A DNA stretch of 64,000 bases from the NCBI GenBank assembly GCA_023954135.1, contig JAMLIN010000006.1, positions 1 to 64,000 on the forward strand, given 5' to 3'. Positions 21,491-32,373 of this stretch are shown piece by piece (the first letter of the stretch is position 1; each line of letters begins with the position of its first letter). Origin of the DNA: Burkholderiaceae bacterium. Lineage in GTDB: Bacteria; Pseudomonadota; Gammaproteobacteria; Burkholderiales; Burkholderiaceae_E. Under the pieces are notes generated by a model. That model saw nothing but the letters and a program-made list of their open reading frames with translations. It was not told the DNA's origin and made no database searches. Position numbers and translations under genes: made by a program.

Positions 21491-22173
21491 CAGTTCAGGT
21501 AGGCGCTGATCTTCTCGCGCAACAGCAGCCGGCCCTCGGGCATCGGCACGATGTAGCCGTCGATCTCGAGCCCCTTCATGACCCGCGAGACCATCTCGCG
21601 CGAGGCGCCGATCATCTTGGCGATCTCCTGGCGGGGCAGCTTGGTGCGGATGATGCGCTCGCCGCCCTGCATCTCGGAGAAGTCGAGCAGGACCCGGGCG
21701 ACCCGGCCGTAGACGTCGAGCAGCGCGAGCGTCTCGATCTTCTTGTCGGCCTCGCGCAACCGGCGCACCAGGCCCTTCATGACAGCCATGCACATCTCGT
21801 TGTTCTGCATGAGCATGGCCTTGAAGCTGTCCTTGTTGATCGCCATGAAGTCGCAGGACTCCAGGGTGATCACGCTGGCCGAACGCGGCGCGTCATCGAT
21901 CAGGCTCATCTCGCCGAAGCACTCGCCCGAGCCCAGCACCGCCAGGATGACCTCCTTGCCCTCGGAGTCCGAACGCTGCACCTTGGCGCGCCCCGACAAC
22001 AGGATGTAGAGCGACTGCGAGGGCTCCCCTTCGGCGACGATCGTGCGGCCCTTGGGGAAGTTGCGCCGGACCGAGCCGGCGGCAAGCTGATCGAACTGCG
22101 CCTCGCTGAGGCTTGCAAAAAGCGACACCCGTCGCAGGAACGCCTTGTTCTGTTCGAGTGCGACGTTACTCAC
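21490..22173 (-). CDS. Crp/Fnr family transcriptional regulator
   Basis: A 227-residue regulator with an N-terminal cyclic-nucleotide-binding fold (residues about 15-135; [44 protein letters not shown] is conserved in outline) and a C-terminal winged helix with recognition region [19 protein letters not shown]. No Fnr-type cysteine cluster is seen, so it is closer to Crp. The PRSASV segment after GEMSLIDD matches the phosphate-binding cassette layout of cAMP- or c-di-GMP-type sensors. GTG 22173 is preferred over TTG 22179 because a G-rich site lies about 8 bases before it. It diverges from trxB and its stop overlaps the ftsK start. Ligand and targets are unknown. Confidence 0.88.
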   Translation of the reverse strand: MSNVALEQNKAFLRRVSLFASLSEAQFDQLAAGSVRRNFPKGRTIVAEGEPSQSLYILLSGRAKVQRSDSEGKEVILAVLGSGECFGEMSLIDDAPRSASVITLESCDFMAINKDSFKAMLMQNNEMCMAVMKGLVRRLREADKKIETLALLDVYGRVARVLLDFSEMQGGERIIRTKLPRQEIAKMIGASREMVSRVMKGLEIDGYIVPMPEGRLLLREKISAYLN

Positions 22174-22281
22174 TGGCAATCCCCCCGTGCACGATGCACC
22201 GATGACCCGAGTTCGTATAATTTTGCATGACTGCAGGCCAAACGCAAAAATGTGCCTGAAGTTGATGCGATAAGCTGCTGA

Positions 22282-23277
<996 letters not shown>

Positions 23278-23279
23278 CG

Positions 23280-23936
23280 ATGCCCCGGCGCTTTCGCACG
23301 CTCGAGACACCGGCCGAGCTCGGCCAGCTGCAGCGTGAGCTTGTCGAGCGCCGGCGCCGCGAGCAGGCCGAGGCCGAGCGCCTCGCCCGGCGCCGCCAGG
23401 AGGAGCGACGCGAGGCCGACCTCTTTCGGGCGGAAATGGCCGACGAAGGGGTGCATCCCCTCGCCCCGCCGGATCGCATCGCGCGCGCGCCGGTAGCCAT
23501 ACCCCCTCTGCCGCGCCAGCGCGAGATCGACGAAGCGGCGGCGCTGGCCGAATCGCTCTCCGACGAGATCGACATCAGCCGCTACCTCGATGTCGACGAA
23601 AGCCTGTCCTACCACCGGCCCGGCGTCGGTCCCGACGTACCCCGACGGCTGCGCCGCGGCGACTGGACGGTCGTCGACCAGCTCGACCTGCACGGGCTGC
23701 GGGTCGAGGAGGCGCGCGAGGCGCTGGTGGGGTTTCTTGCCGAATGCCGGCGACGCGAGCGCCGCTGCGTGCGCATCATCCACGGCAAGGGGCTCGGCTC
23801 GGCCAACCGCGAGCCGGTGCTGCGCGACAAGGTGCCACGCTGGCTCGCGCAGCGCCGCGAGGTGCTCGCCTTCTGCCGGGCCCGGCCCAACGATGGCGGC
23901 AGCGGTGCGCTGATCGTGCTGCTGTCGGTGCCCTGA
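23280..23936 (+). CDS. Smr/MutS2 C-terminal domain protein
   Basis: A 218-residue protein. The N-terminal half is a highly charged Arg/Glu-rich region likely to form a helix or coil (LQRELVERRRREQAEAERLA). The C-terminal half is an Smr domain with the signature segments QLDLHGLRVEEAREAL and IIHGKGLGS. The domain is linked to endonuclease or structured-nucleic-acid binding; proteins of this layout resemble E. coli YdaL/SmrA/SmrB types, some of which cleave RNA. The start ATG lies 3 bases after trxB, so the two are almost certainly cotranscribed. A copy of the 105-base palindromic repeat follows its stop immediately. Confidence 0.88.
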   Translation: MPRRFRTLETPAELGQLQRELVERRRREQAEAERLARRRQEERREADLFRAEMADEGVHPLAPPDRIARAPVAIPPLPRQREIDEAAALAESLSDEIDISRYLDVDESLSYHRPGVGPDVPRRLRRGDWTVVDQLDLHGLRVEEAREALVGFLAECRRRERRCVRIIHGKGLGSANREPVLRDKVPRWLAQRREVLAFCRARPNDGGSGALIVLLSVP

Positions 23937-23939
23937 TCG

Positions 23940-24044
23940 TACGGATTCGCATTCGAGTGCAGGGCAAGGCGGGGCGCCGAAGACAGTGCGATCTGCACGG
24001 CAAGGCGCCCCAACGCGGTCATGCGCTCGAATGCGGAGCCGTAG
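23940..24044 (-). repeat. 105-base palindromic repeat, copy A
   Basis: One of three copies of an interspersed element; this one is inverted relative to the copies at 31068 and 60772. About 19 of the outer 22 positions pair between its two ends. Inside it, GGGGCGCC/GGCGCCCC and GTGC/GCAC form nested arms. It fills the gap between two convergent genes and extends 26 bases into the hydrolase coding region. Confidence 0.8.
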
Positions 24045-24774
24045 CGGCGAATTCCAGCAGGCGGTCGCCCAGCGCCCGCGGCGCATCGAGCATCATGTCG
24101 TGGCCGGCCTGGATTTCCTCGAAATGCCAGCCGGGTTCGGTCCGGATGCGCTCGGCGACCGCGGCGAGCCCCCGGTAGACCGGCGCGGCGGCCGCGATGT
24201 AGCTGCGCCGCAAGCCCCGGGTACCGCCGGCCCGCAGCTCGATCGGATCGAGGAAGGTCGCCGCCGGCATGGGCGTGAGCTTCGCGGCGACGAAATCGCG
24301 GTCGACATCGCTGGCGATGCCGAACACGCTCGCCGGCGGAGGCGCAAGCATCAGCCCCCTGCCCTCGCCTTCGATGGCCGCGGTCCGTTCCCTGCGGCCC
24401 TGCTCGTTCATGACGTCGGCCCAGCGCCAGATCCGGGCATCGTCGGGCGGCACCACCGCATCGAGATAGACATAGTGGGAGACCCGCTCGCGCAGCTGGT
24501 CGCCGACGCCGGTGATCACGCTGCCGGCGTAGCTGTGACCGACCAGGACGAAGTCGTCGAGGCCTTCGAACTCGACCAGGCGGACGATGTCCTCGACATG
24601 CGTCGCCAACCCGATCCGGGGCCCGAACAGATGCGAGCGGTCGGCCAGCCCGGAAAGCGACGGCGCGAAGACGCGGTGTCCGGCCGCGGTCAGCAGGCGC
24701 GCGACGCGCGACCAGCACCAGCCGCCATGCCAGGCGCCGTGCACCAGGACGAAATCACGCGGGCGCTCGTTCAT
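24019..24774 (-). CDS. Alpha/beta hydrolase
   Basis: A 251-residue alpha/beta-hydrolase fold protein. The oxyanion-hole segment is FVLVHGAWHGGWCW (residues 8-21), the nucleophile elbow is GHSYAGS with Ser81, and the catalytic His lies in QAGHDMML near the C-terminus. This layout is like the plant-type esterase/hydroxynitrile-lyase (salicylate-esterase) branch, so an ester substrate is likely but not identified. The last codons (PHSSA and stop) are encoded by the palindromic repeat, which indicates that the repeat replaced or extended the original end. It lies 34 bases after glnB on the same strand. Confidence 0.88.
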   Translation of the reverse strand: MNERPRDFVLVHGAWHGGWCWSRVARLLTAAGHRVFAPSLSGLADRSHLFGPRIGLATHVEDIVRLVEFEGLDDFVLVGHSYAGSVITGVGDQLRERVSHYVYLDAVVPPDDARIWRWADVMNEQGRRERTAAIEGEGRGLMLAPPPASVFGIASDVDRDFVAAKLTPMPAATFLDPIELRAGGTRGLRRSYIAAAAPVYRGLAAVAERIRTEPGWHFEEIQAGHDMMLDAPRALGDRLLEFAATAPHSSA

Positions 24775-24808
24775 GGATCCAAGCCTCCCGATGGGTTGCC
24801 TGCCGGAC

Positions 24809-26795
<1,987 letters not shown>

Positions 26796-26881
26796 GGAGT
26801 ATCCGCAATCCGGGACGGGTCTCGAGCCTGACCGCCCGGGCGCCACTGATACCGTGCCAATCGCCACGAACGGAAGCCCGA

Positions 26882-28078
26882 ATGAGCGCCGAGGATTATC
26901 GCACGCTGACTTGCAAGGCCATCACCGAGGTCGATCCCGCCCAATGGGACGCCCTTGTCGACCGGCGCCAGCCGGGTGCCGTGTTCGTGCGCCATGCCTG
27001 GCTGGCGGCCCTCGAGGCGAGCGGCTGCGTCGGGCGCGGGACGGGCTGGATGCCGGCGCACCTGCTGCTGCATTCGGCCGATGGCCGCCTGGTGGCGGCG
27101 GCACCGCGCTACCGCAAGAGCCACAGCTTCGGGGAGTACGTGTTCGACTGGGCCTGGGCCGATGCCTTCGAGCGCCATGGCCTCGCCTACTACCCGAAGT
27201 GGCTGGTCGCGGTGCCCTTCACCCCCGTCGAGGGGCCGCGGCTGCTGGCCCGCGATGCCCCGGCGCGCGAGGCGCTCGCGGCGGCGCTGGTCGCCGAGGC
27301 GATCGCCAGCGGCCTGTCCTCGCTCCATGTGCTGTTTCCGCCCGCGGAGCAGGCGGCCCGGCTCGAACGCGGCGGGCTGATGCTCCGCCACGGCGTGCAG
27401 TTTCGCTGGAGCAACCGGGGCTACCGCGACTTCGACCATTTCCTCTCCGCCCTCGCCCAGCCCAAGCGCAAGAAGATCCGCGCCGAGCGCCGCCGGGTCG
27501 CGCAGGCCGGCGTGACCAGCGAGCGCATCGCCGGCGCCGCGATCACGCCGGCGCACTGGCGGCTGTTCGATGCCTGCTACCGCAACACCTATGCGGAGCA
27601 CGGCTCGACCCCCTATCTCAATCTCGACTTCTTCGAGCGCATCGGGCGCGACATGCCCGAAGCCTGCGTGCTCAACATCGCTTCGCGCCACGGCCGCGCG
27701 ATTGCCGCCAGCATGCTGGTCCGCGACGACGACCGGCTCTACGGACGCTACTGGGGCGCGCTCGAGCGGGTCGACTGCCTGCATTTCGAGCTCGCCTACT
27801 ACCAGAGCATCGAGGCGGCGATCGCGCTCGGCCTTGCCCACGTCGAAGGCGGCGCCCAGGGAGAGCACAAGCTCGCCCGCGGCTTCGAGGCGATCCGCAC
27901 CACCTCCTGCCACTGGATCGCGGAGCCGGCCTTCGCCGACGCCGTCGATGCCTTCCTGCGCCGGGAGGATGTCATGCTCGACGGTTACCTGAACGAGCTC
28001 CATGAACGGGCGCCCTTTCGCAACGGGGTCGAACCGGGCGCCGGCCATGGACGAAAGGCGCGCGGGGAGCCCGGCTGA
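26882..28078 (+). CDS. FemAB-like GNAT family protein (DUF482/PF04339)
   Basis: A 398-residue protein of the DUF482 family, which has two FemAB/GNAT-like acyltransferase folds. Conserved segments visible are the early PGAVFVRHAWLAALE, the KSHSFGEYVFDWAWADAFERHGLAYYPKW outline, FLSALAQPKRKKIRAERR, and the late HVEGGAQGEHKLARGF. The last segment is the family hallmark. The substrate is unknown; the fold suggests transfer of an amino acid or acyl group from an activated donor. It diverges from nadE (86 bases) and converges on ppa with only 4 bases between stops. Biochemical role not known. Confidence 0.88.
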   Translation: MSAEDYRTLTCKAITEVDPAQWDALVDRRQPGAVFVRHAWLAALEASGCVGRGTGWMPAHLLLHSADGRLVAAAPRYRKSHSFGEYVFDWAWADAFERHGLAYYPKWLVAVPFTPVEGPRLLARDAPAREALAAALVAEAIASGLSSLHVLFPPAEQAARLERGGLMLRHGVQFRWSNRGYRDFDHFLSALAQPKRKKIRAERRRVAQAGVTSERIAGAAITPAHWRLFDACYRNTYAEHGSTPYLNLDFFERIGRDMPEACVLNIASRHGRAIAASMLVRDDDRLYGRYWGALERVDCLHFELAYYQSIEAAIALGLAHVEGGAQGEHKLARGFEAIRTTSCHWIAEPAFADAVDAFLRREDVMLDGYLNELHERAPFRNGVEPGAGHGRKARGEPG

Positions 28079-28082
28079 AGGA

Positions 28083-28631
28083 TCAGAATGCAGGCTTGAC
28101 CTTCGCCGCCTCGTAACGCGCGATGCCCTCCTCGATCTCGGCGAGGGCTTCCTCCGGACCGCCCCAGCCGCTCACCTTCACCCACTTGCCCGGCTCGAGG
28201 TCCTTGTAGTGCTCGAAGAAATGCTGGATCGTCAGCAGGCGCTCGGGCGCGAGGTCGGATGCCTTGCGCCAGTGCTTGTAGATCGGCAGGATCCGGTCGA
28301 TCGGCACGGCGAGAAGCTTGGCGTCGCCACCGGCCTCGTCCTCCATCTTCAGCACACCGAGCGCCCGGCAGCGCACGACCGCGCCGACGGCCACCGGGAA
28401 CGGCGTGATCACGAGCACGTCGACCGGATCGCCGTCGTCCGCGATCGTGTTCGGGATGTACCCGTAGTTGCAGGGATAGTGCATCGACGTGATCATGAAG
28501 CGATCGACGAACAAGGCCCCGGTTTCCTTGTCCACTTCGTACTTGATCGGGTCCGACGCCATCGGGATCTCGATGATGACGTTGAACTCGTCCGGCAGGT
28601 TCGATCCGGGGCCGACACGGTCGAGATTCAT
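28083..28631 (-). CDS. ppa: Inorganic pyrophosphatase
   Basis: A 182-residue family I soluble pyrophosphatase that hydrolyses PPi to two phosphates and so pulls nucleic-acid and CoA-ester synthesis forward. Metal- and substrate-binding residues are visible in KYEVDKETGALFVDRF, the signature DDGDPVDVLV, and KHWRKASDL. Length matches bacterial hexameric enzymes. ATG 28631 gives the conserved N-terminus. It converges on the FemAB-like gene, and its upstream region (180 bases) is shared with the divergent aldehyde dehydrogenase. Confidence 0.97.
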   Translation of the reverse strand: MNLDRVGPGSNLPDEFNVIIEIPMASDPIKYEVDKETGALFVDRFMITSMHYPCNYGYIPNTIADDGDPVDVLVITPFPVAVGAVVRCRALGVLKMEDEAGGDAKLLAVPIDRILPIYKHWRKASDLAPERLLTIQHFFEHYKDLEPGKWVKVSGWGGPEEALAEIEEGIARYEAAKVKPAF

Positions 28632-28811
28632 GGAAGTCCTTGCCTTGTTCTGTTCTCCGGCCGGCTGGCCGATGCGGGTGCGAGGGGTTCCGGATGATAG
28701 CGCGCATGGTGCATCGCACCCATCGTGGATTTCGCATCGGCCGATAATCACCGACAGGCGCCGGCGCCCCACGGGCCGCCGGAGGCCGCCCCTTCGGTTC
28801 GCGAGCCCGCC

Positions 28812-30290
28812 ATGACTGCCATGCACCCCGGAATCATCGAACGAAACCTGTTCATCGACAATGGCCCGCGCCCAGCCCTCGATGGCGAGCGGATCGACGT
28901 CGTCGATCCGTCCGACGGCATCGTGTTCGGGTCGATCGCCCGGGGCCGGTCTGCCGATGTCGGGCTGGCCGTGGCGAGCGCCAGGCGCGCCTTCGACGGC
29001 GACGGCACCGCCGACGGCCGCTGGGGCCGGACCCCGGCGCCCGAGCGCGGGCGCATCCTGGCCGGGCTCGCGCGCGCGGTCGAGGGCGCGGCCGAGGAGC
29101 TCGCCGCCCTGGAATCCCGCGACACCGGCAAGCCCCTGCGCCAGGCCCGCGCCGACGCGCTGGCGCTGGCGCGCTACTTCGAGTTCTACGCCGGCGCGGC
29201 CGACAAGCTCCATGGCCAGACCGTGCCCTATCGCCAGGGCTATACCGTGCTGACCCTGCGCGAGCCGCACGGGGTGACGGGTCACATCGTGCCCTGGAAC
29301 TATCCGATGCAGATCTTCGGGCGCTCGGTCGGCGCATCGCTCGCGGCCGGCAACGCCTGCGTGGTCAAGCCCGCCGAGGACGCCTGCCTGAGCGTGCTGC
29401 GGGTGGCGGAGCTGGCGGCCGGCTGCGGCCTGCCGCCTGGCGCCCTGAACATCGTCAGCGGCCTGGGTGCCGAGGCGGGCGAAGCGCTTGCCGCCCATCC
29501 CGGCATCGACCATCTCTCGTTCACCGGCTCGCCCGCCACCGGCACACGGGTCGCCCAGGTCGCGGCCGCCCACCATTGCCCGGTCACCCTCGAGCTCGGC
29601 GGCAAGTCGCCGCAACTCGTGTTCGCCGATGCCGACCTCGATGCGGCCATCCCGTCCCTGGTCGGCGCGATCATCCAGAACGCCGGGCAGACCTGCTCGG
29701 CCGGCAGCCGGGTGCTCGTCGAGCAGTCGATCCACGACGAAGTGCTCGAACGGCTTGCCGTCGCGTTCTCCGCGCTGCGGGCCGGCCCGGCGCAGCGCGA
29801 CCTCGATCTCGGCCCGCTCGTCTCCCTGCGCCAGCAACAGCGGGTCTGGGATGCCCTGTCGGAAGCGCAGGCCAGCGGCATCCGCTTCGTCGCCCAGGGC
29901 CAGATCATCGAGGATGCGCCGGCCGGCGGTTTCTACCAGGCGCCGGTGCTGCTCGCCGATGTGCCCCCGGGACATCACATCGAGCAGGAGGAGATCTTCG
30001 GGCCGGTGCTGGCGGTGACGCCGTTCGAGACCGAAGCCGAGGCGCTGCGGCTCGCCAACGGAACCCCCTACGGCCTGGTCGCCGGGGTATGGACCCGGGA
30101 TGGCGCCCGCCAGCTGCGGCTCGCCCACCGTCTGCGCGCCGGCCAGGTTTTCATCAACGACTACGGCGCCGGCGGCGGCGTCGAGCTTCCCTTCGGCGGC
30201 GTGAAACGCAGCGGCCACGGCAGGGAGAAGGGATTCGAGGCGCTCTACGGCTTCACCACGCTGAAGACGGTTGCGCTGCGGCACGACTAA
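28812..30290 (+). CDS. NAD(P)-dependent aldehyde dehydrogenase
   Basis: A 492-residue aldehyde dehydrogenase. The general-base Glu261 is in LELGGKSPQ and the catalytic Cys295 is in NAGQTCSAGSRVLVE. The cofactor loop is SFTGSPATGTRVA, and the closing region GGGVELPFGGVKRSGHGREKG is standard. It is closest by eye to the betaine/aminobutyraldehyde dehydrogenase-like branch, but the substrate is not assigned. An in-frame ATG further up (28725) gives a poor N-terminus; ATG 28812 is preferred. The short-chain dehydrogenase starts 22 bases downstream and the two probably form an operon for oxidation of an alcohol or aldehyde. Confidence 0.93.
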   Translation: MTAMHPGIIERNLFIDNGPRPALDGERIDVVDPSDGIVFGSIARGRSADVGLAVASARRAFDGDGTADGRWGRTPAPERGRILAGLARAVEGAAEELAALESRDTGKPLRQARADALALARYFEFYAGAADKLHGQTVPYRQGYTVLTLREPHGVTGHIVPWNYPMQIFGRSVGASLAAGNACVVKPAEDACLSVLRVAELAAGCGLPPGALNIVSGLGAEAGEALAAHPGIDHLSFTGSPATGTRVAQVAAAHHCPVTLELGGKSPQLVFADADLDAAIPSLVGAIIQNAGQTCSAGSRVLVEQSIHDEVLERLAVAFSALRAGPAQRDLDLGPLVSLRQQQRVWDALSEAQASGIRFVAQGQIIEDAPAGGFYQAPVLLADVPPGHHIEQEEIFGPVLAVTPFETEAEALRLANGTPYGLVAGVWTRDGARQLRLAHRLRAGQVFINDYGAGGGVELPFGGVKRSGHGREKGFEALYGFTTLKTVALRHD

Positions 30291-30311
30291 GCACAGTCAG
30301 GAGGAACGGGA

Positions 30312-31067
30312 ATGAGACTGCAGGACAAGGTGGCGATCGTCACCGGAGGCGGATCCGGCTTCGGCGAGGGGATCGCCATGCGCTTCGCCGCGGAAGGCGC
30401 GCGGCTGATCATCAACGACATCGACGAGGAAGGCGGCCGGCGCGTGACCGATGCGATCCGCGAATCGGGCGGCGAGGCGCATTTCCTGCGGGGCGACGTC
30501 GGCAACGGATCCGACATCGAGCGCCTGCTCGCGGCCGCCGACGAGCGCTACGGCCGCCTCGACGTGATGGTCAACAATGCCGGGGTCTCGCACCGGAACA
30601 AGCCCCTGCTCGAGGTCGACGAAGCCGACTTCGACCGGGTCTTCGCCACCAACGTCAAGAGCATCTACTGGTCGGCGCGGCACATGGTCCCCTACTTCCG
30701 CAGGCAGGGCGGCGGGGCCTTCATCAACATCGCCTCGACCGCCGGAGTACGTCCACGGCCCGGGCTCGTCTGGTACAACAGCACCAAGGGCGCCGTGATC
30801 ACGGCATCGAAGTCGCTCGCCATCGAGCTCGCCCCCGACCGGATCCGGGTCAACTGCATCAATCCGGTCGCGGGCGACACCCCGTTGCTGGGCACGTTCA
30901 TGGGATCGGACACGCCCGAGAACCGCGCCCGCTTCATCGCCTCGATTCCGCTCGGGCGCCTCTCGACCCCGCGGGACATCGCCAATGCGGCGCTCTATCT
31001 CGCCTCGGACGAGGCGGAATTCATTACCGGCATATGCCTCGAAGTCGACGGCGGCCGCTGCATCTAG
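30312..31067 (+). CDS. Short-chain dehydrogenase/reductase (SDR)
   Basis: A 251-residue classical SDR. The cofactor loop TGGGSGFGEGIA is at residues 11-22, the structural NNAGV motif near 91, the catalytic Ser in INIASTAG, and Tyr155/Lys159 in YNSTK. An acidic residue after the second beta strand (NDID) suggests NAD(H) over NADP(H). The C-terminal region GICLEVDGGRCI is typical. AGGA lies a few bases before the ATG. It follows the aldehyde dehydrogenase by 22 bases. Substrate not deducible. Its stop is followed at once by repeat copy B. Confidence 0.93.
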   Translation: MRLQDKVAIVTGGGSGFGEGIAMRFAAEGARLIINDIDEEGGRRVTDAIRESGGEAHFLRGDVGNGSDIERLLAAADERYGRLDVMVNNAGVSHRNKPLLEVDEADFDRVFATNVKSIYWSARHMVPYFRRQGGGAFINIASTAGVRPRPGLVWYNSTKGAVITASKSLAIELAPDRIRVNCINPVAGDTPLLGTFMGSDTPENRARFIASIPLGRLSTPRDIANAALYLASDEAEFITGICLEVDGGRCI

Positions 31068-31172
31068 TACGGGTTCGGATTCGGGCGCATGGCCGCGTTG
31101 GGACGCCTTGCCGTACCAACCGTACTGTCTTCGGCGCCCCGCCTTGCCCTGCACCCGAATCCGAACCCGGCT
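31068..31172 (+). repeat. 105-base palindromic repeat, copy B
   Basis: The element fills the gap between the convergent SDR and hemY genes. Its ends pair over about 19 of 22 positions (arms containing GGGTTCGGATTCGGG), and GTAC/GTAC forms an inner arm. Same family and core as the copies at 23940 (inverted) and 60772. Confidence 0.8.
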
Positions 31173-31179
31173 GCTGTTG

Positions 31180-32373
31180 TCAGCGGGGGCGGGGTCCGGT
31201 GAGCAGGGGCGTGTCGGTCGCGATGCGGCGATGGACCGCGGCCGCGTCGTCCGGGCGCTCGAGCTTCTCGTAGAGATCGGCCAGGGCGAGTCGGGCCTGG
31301 CGTGACCCGCCCTTGGCCTCGGCGCGCCGGAGGAACTCCTCCGCCTTGCCCCAGATCTCCTGCACGGTGCAAAGGCGTCCCAGCAGGGTGAGCAGCTCCG
31401 GATCCTCGCCGTGCTTGTCGAGCCAGCGCTCGGCCGTGCGCAGACGCTGCTGCGCCGGCACCTCGTCCAGGCGTCCGTAGAGGGCGAGCAGGCCCGACGC
31501 GAGATGGCGATCGAGCACACCCTCGGCGAGCCGGGCCGCCTGCGCATGGTCGCCGCTGTCGGCAAAGGCGACTGCCGCCGCCTCGACGACGCCATCGACC
31601 TCGCGCTCGGCCGCGTCGACATGCTTCCAGAGATCGCGGACCGCCGCCGCATCGCCGGCGCGGGTGCGGAACAGGGCCCGATAGGCCCGCACCCGCAGGG
31701 CGCGGCGGCGCGGCTCGGTGATCGCGTCCTGCTTGTCCAGCTCGTCGACGACCTCGAGCACCCGCTCCCAGTCCTTCTGCTGCTCGTGCACCCGCAGCCG
31801 CAGGTCCAGGGCATGCAGGCGGCCGGGCCGCAGGCGACCGAGCTCTTCGACCGCGACCAGCGCATCGCCGGGTCGCCCGTCCTCGAGCGCGATCTCCGCC
31901 GACATCACCCGGGTGGCGGTGCTCGTGTCGCTGCCCGTGCCGGCGGTCTCGAGCCAGCGATCGCGCCGCTCGGGCTGGTGGGCCGCCTGGGCGGCACGCG
32001 CGGCCAGCAGCGCCGCCGGGCCGGCCAGGGCCGGATCGTCGCGGGCACTGTCGGCGAGACGCTCGGCGCGTCCGAAACGTCCCTCGAAGAATGCGACCAG
32101 GCTGTCGCGCAGTGCGCGATTGGCCCGTTCGCGCCGGCGCGCCCCCCGGTAGCGGCGCACCCGCGCCGGCAGGCCATAGGCCTGGCTTGCCGCGCGCACC
32201 AGGAAATAGAGGAGAACGAAGGCCACCAGCAGGACGACGATCGCGAAATTGAGCGACAGGTCGACCCGATAAGGCGGCCACAGGATCGCGACATTGCCGC
32301 TGTTGAAGCGCAGCAGGAGGGCGAGCCCGACCGCGGCCGATACGACGAGGATCAGGCCGATGATCCGTCTCAT
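31180..32373 (-). CDS. hemY: Heme biosynthesis-associated TPR protein HemY
   Basis: A 397-residue protein. Two membrane helices lie at residues about 1-22 and 40-62 (MRRIIGLILVVSAAVGLALLL; FAIVVLLVAFVLLYFLVRAA), followed by a basic stretch and a long helical region of tetratricopeptide-like repeats (ALAGPAALLAARAAQAA, ADLYEKLERPDDAAAVHRRI). This is the HemY_N/TPR layout of the protein encoded after hemX in Gamma- and Betaproteobacteria; it is not the Gram-positive protoporphyrinogen oxidase of the same name. The exact function is unsettled, though it is linked to heme synthesis. Its ATG overlaps hemX by 4 bases. Confidence 0.9.
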   Translation of the reverse strand: MRRIIGLILVVSAAVGLALLLRFNSGNVAILWPPYRVDLSLNFAIVVLLVAFVLLYFLVRAASQAYGLPARVRRYRGARRRERANRALRDSLVAFFEGRFGRAERLADSARDDPALAGPAALLAARAAQAAHQPERRDRWLETAGTGSDTSTATRVMSAEIALEDGRPGDALVAVEELGRLRPGRLHALDLRLRVHEQQKDWERVLEVVDELDKQDAITEPRRRALRVRAYRALFRTRAGDAAAVRDLWKHVDAAEREVDGVVEAAAVAFADSGDHAQAARLAEGVLDRHLASGLLALYGRLDEVPAQQRLRTAERWLDKHGEDPELLTLLGRLCTVQEIWGKAEEFLRRAEAKGGSRQARLALADLYEKLERPDDAAAVHRRIATDTPLLTGPRPR

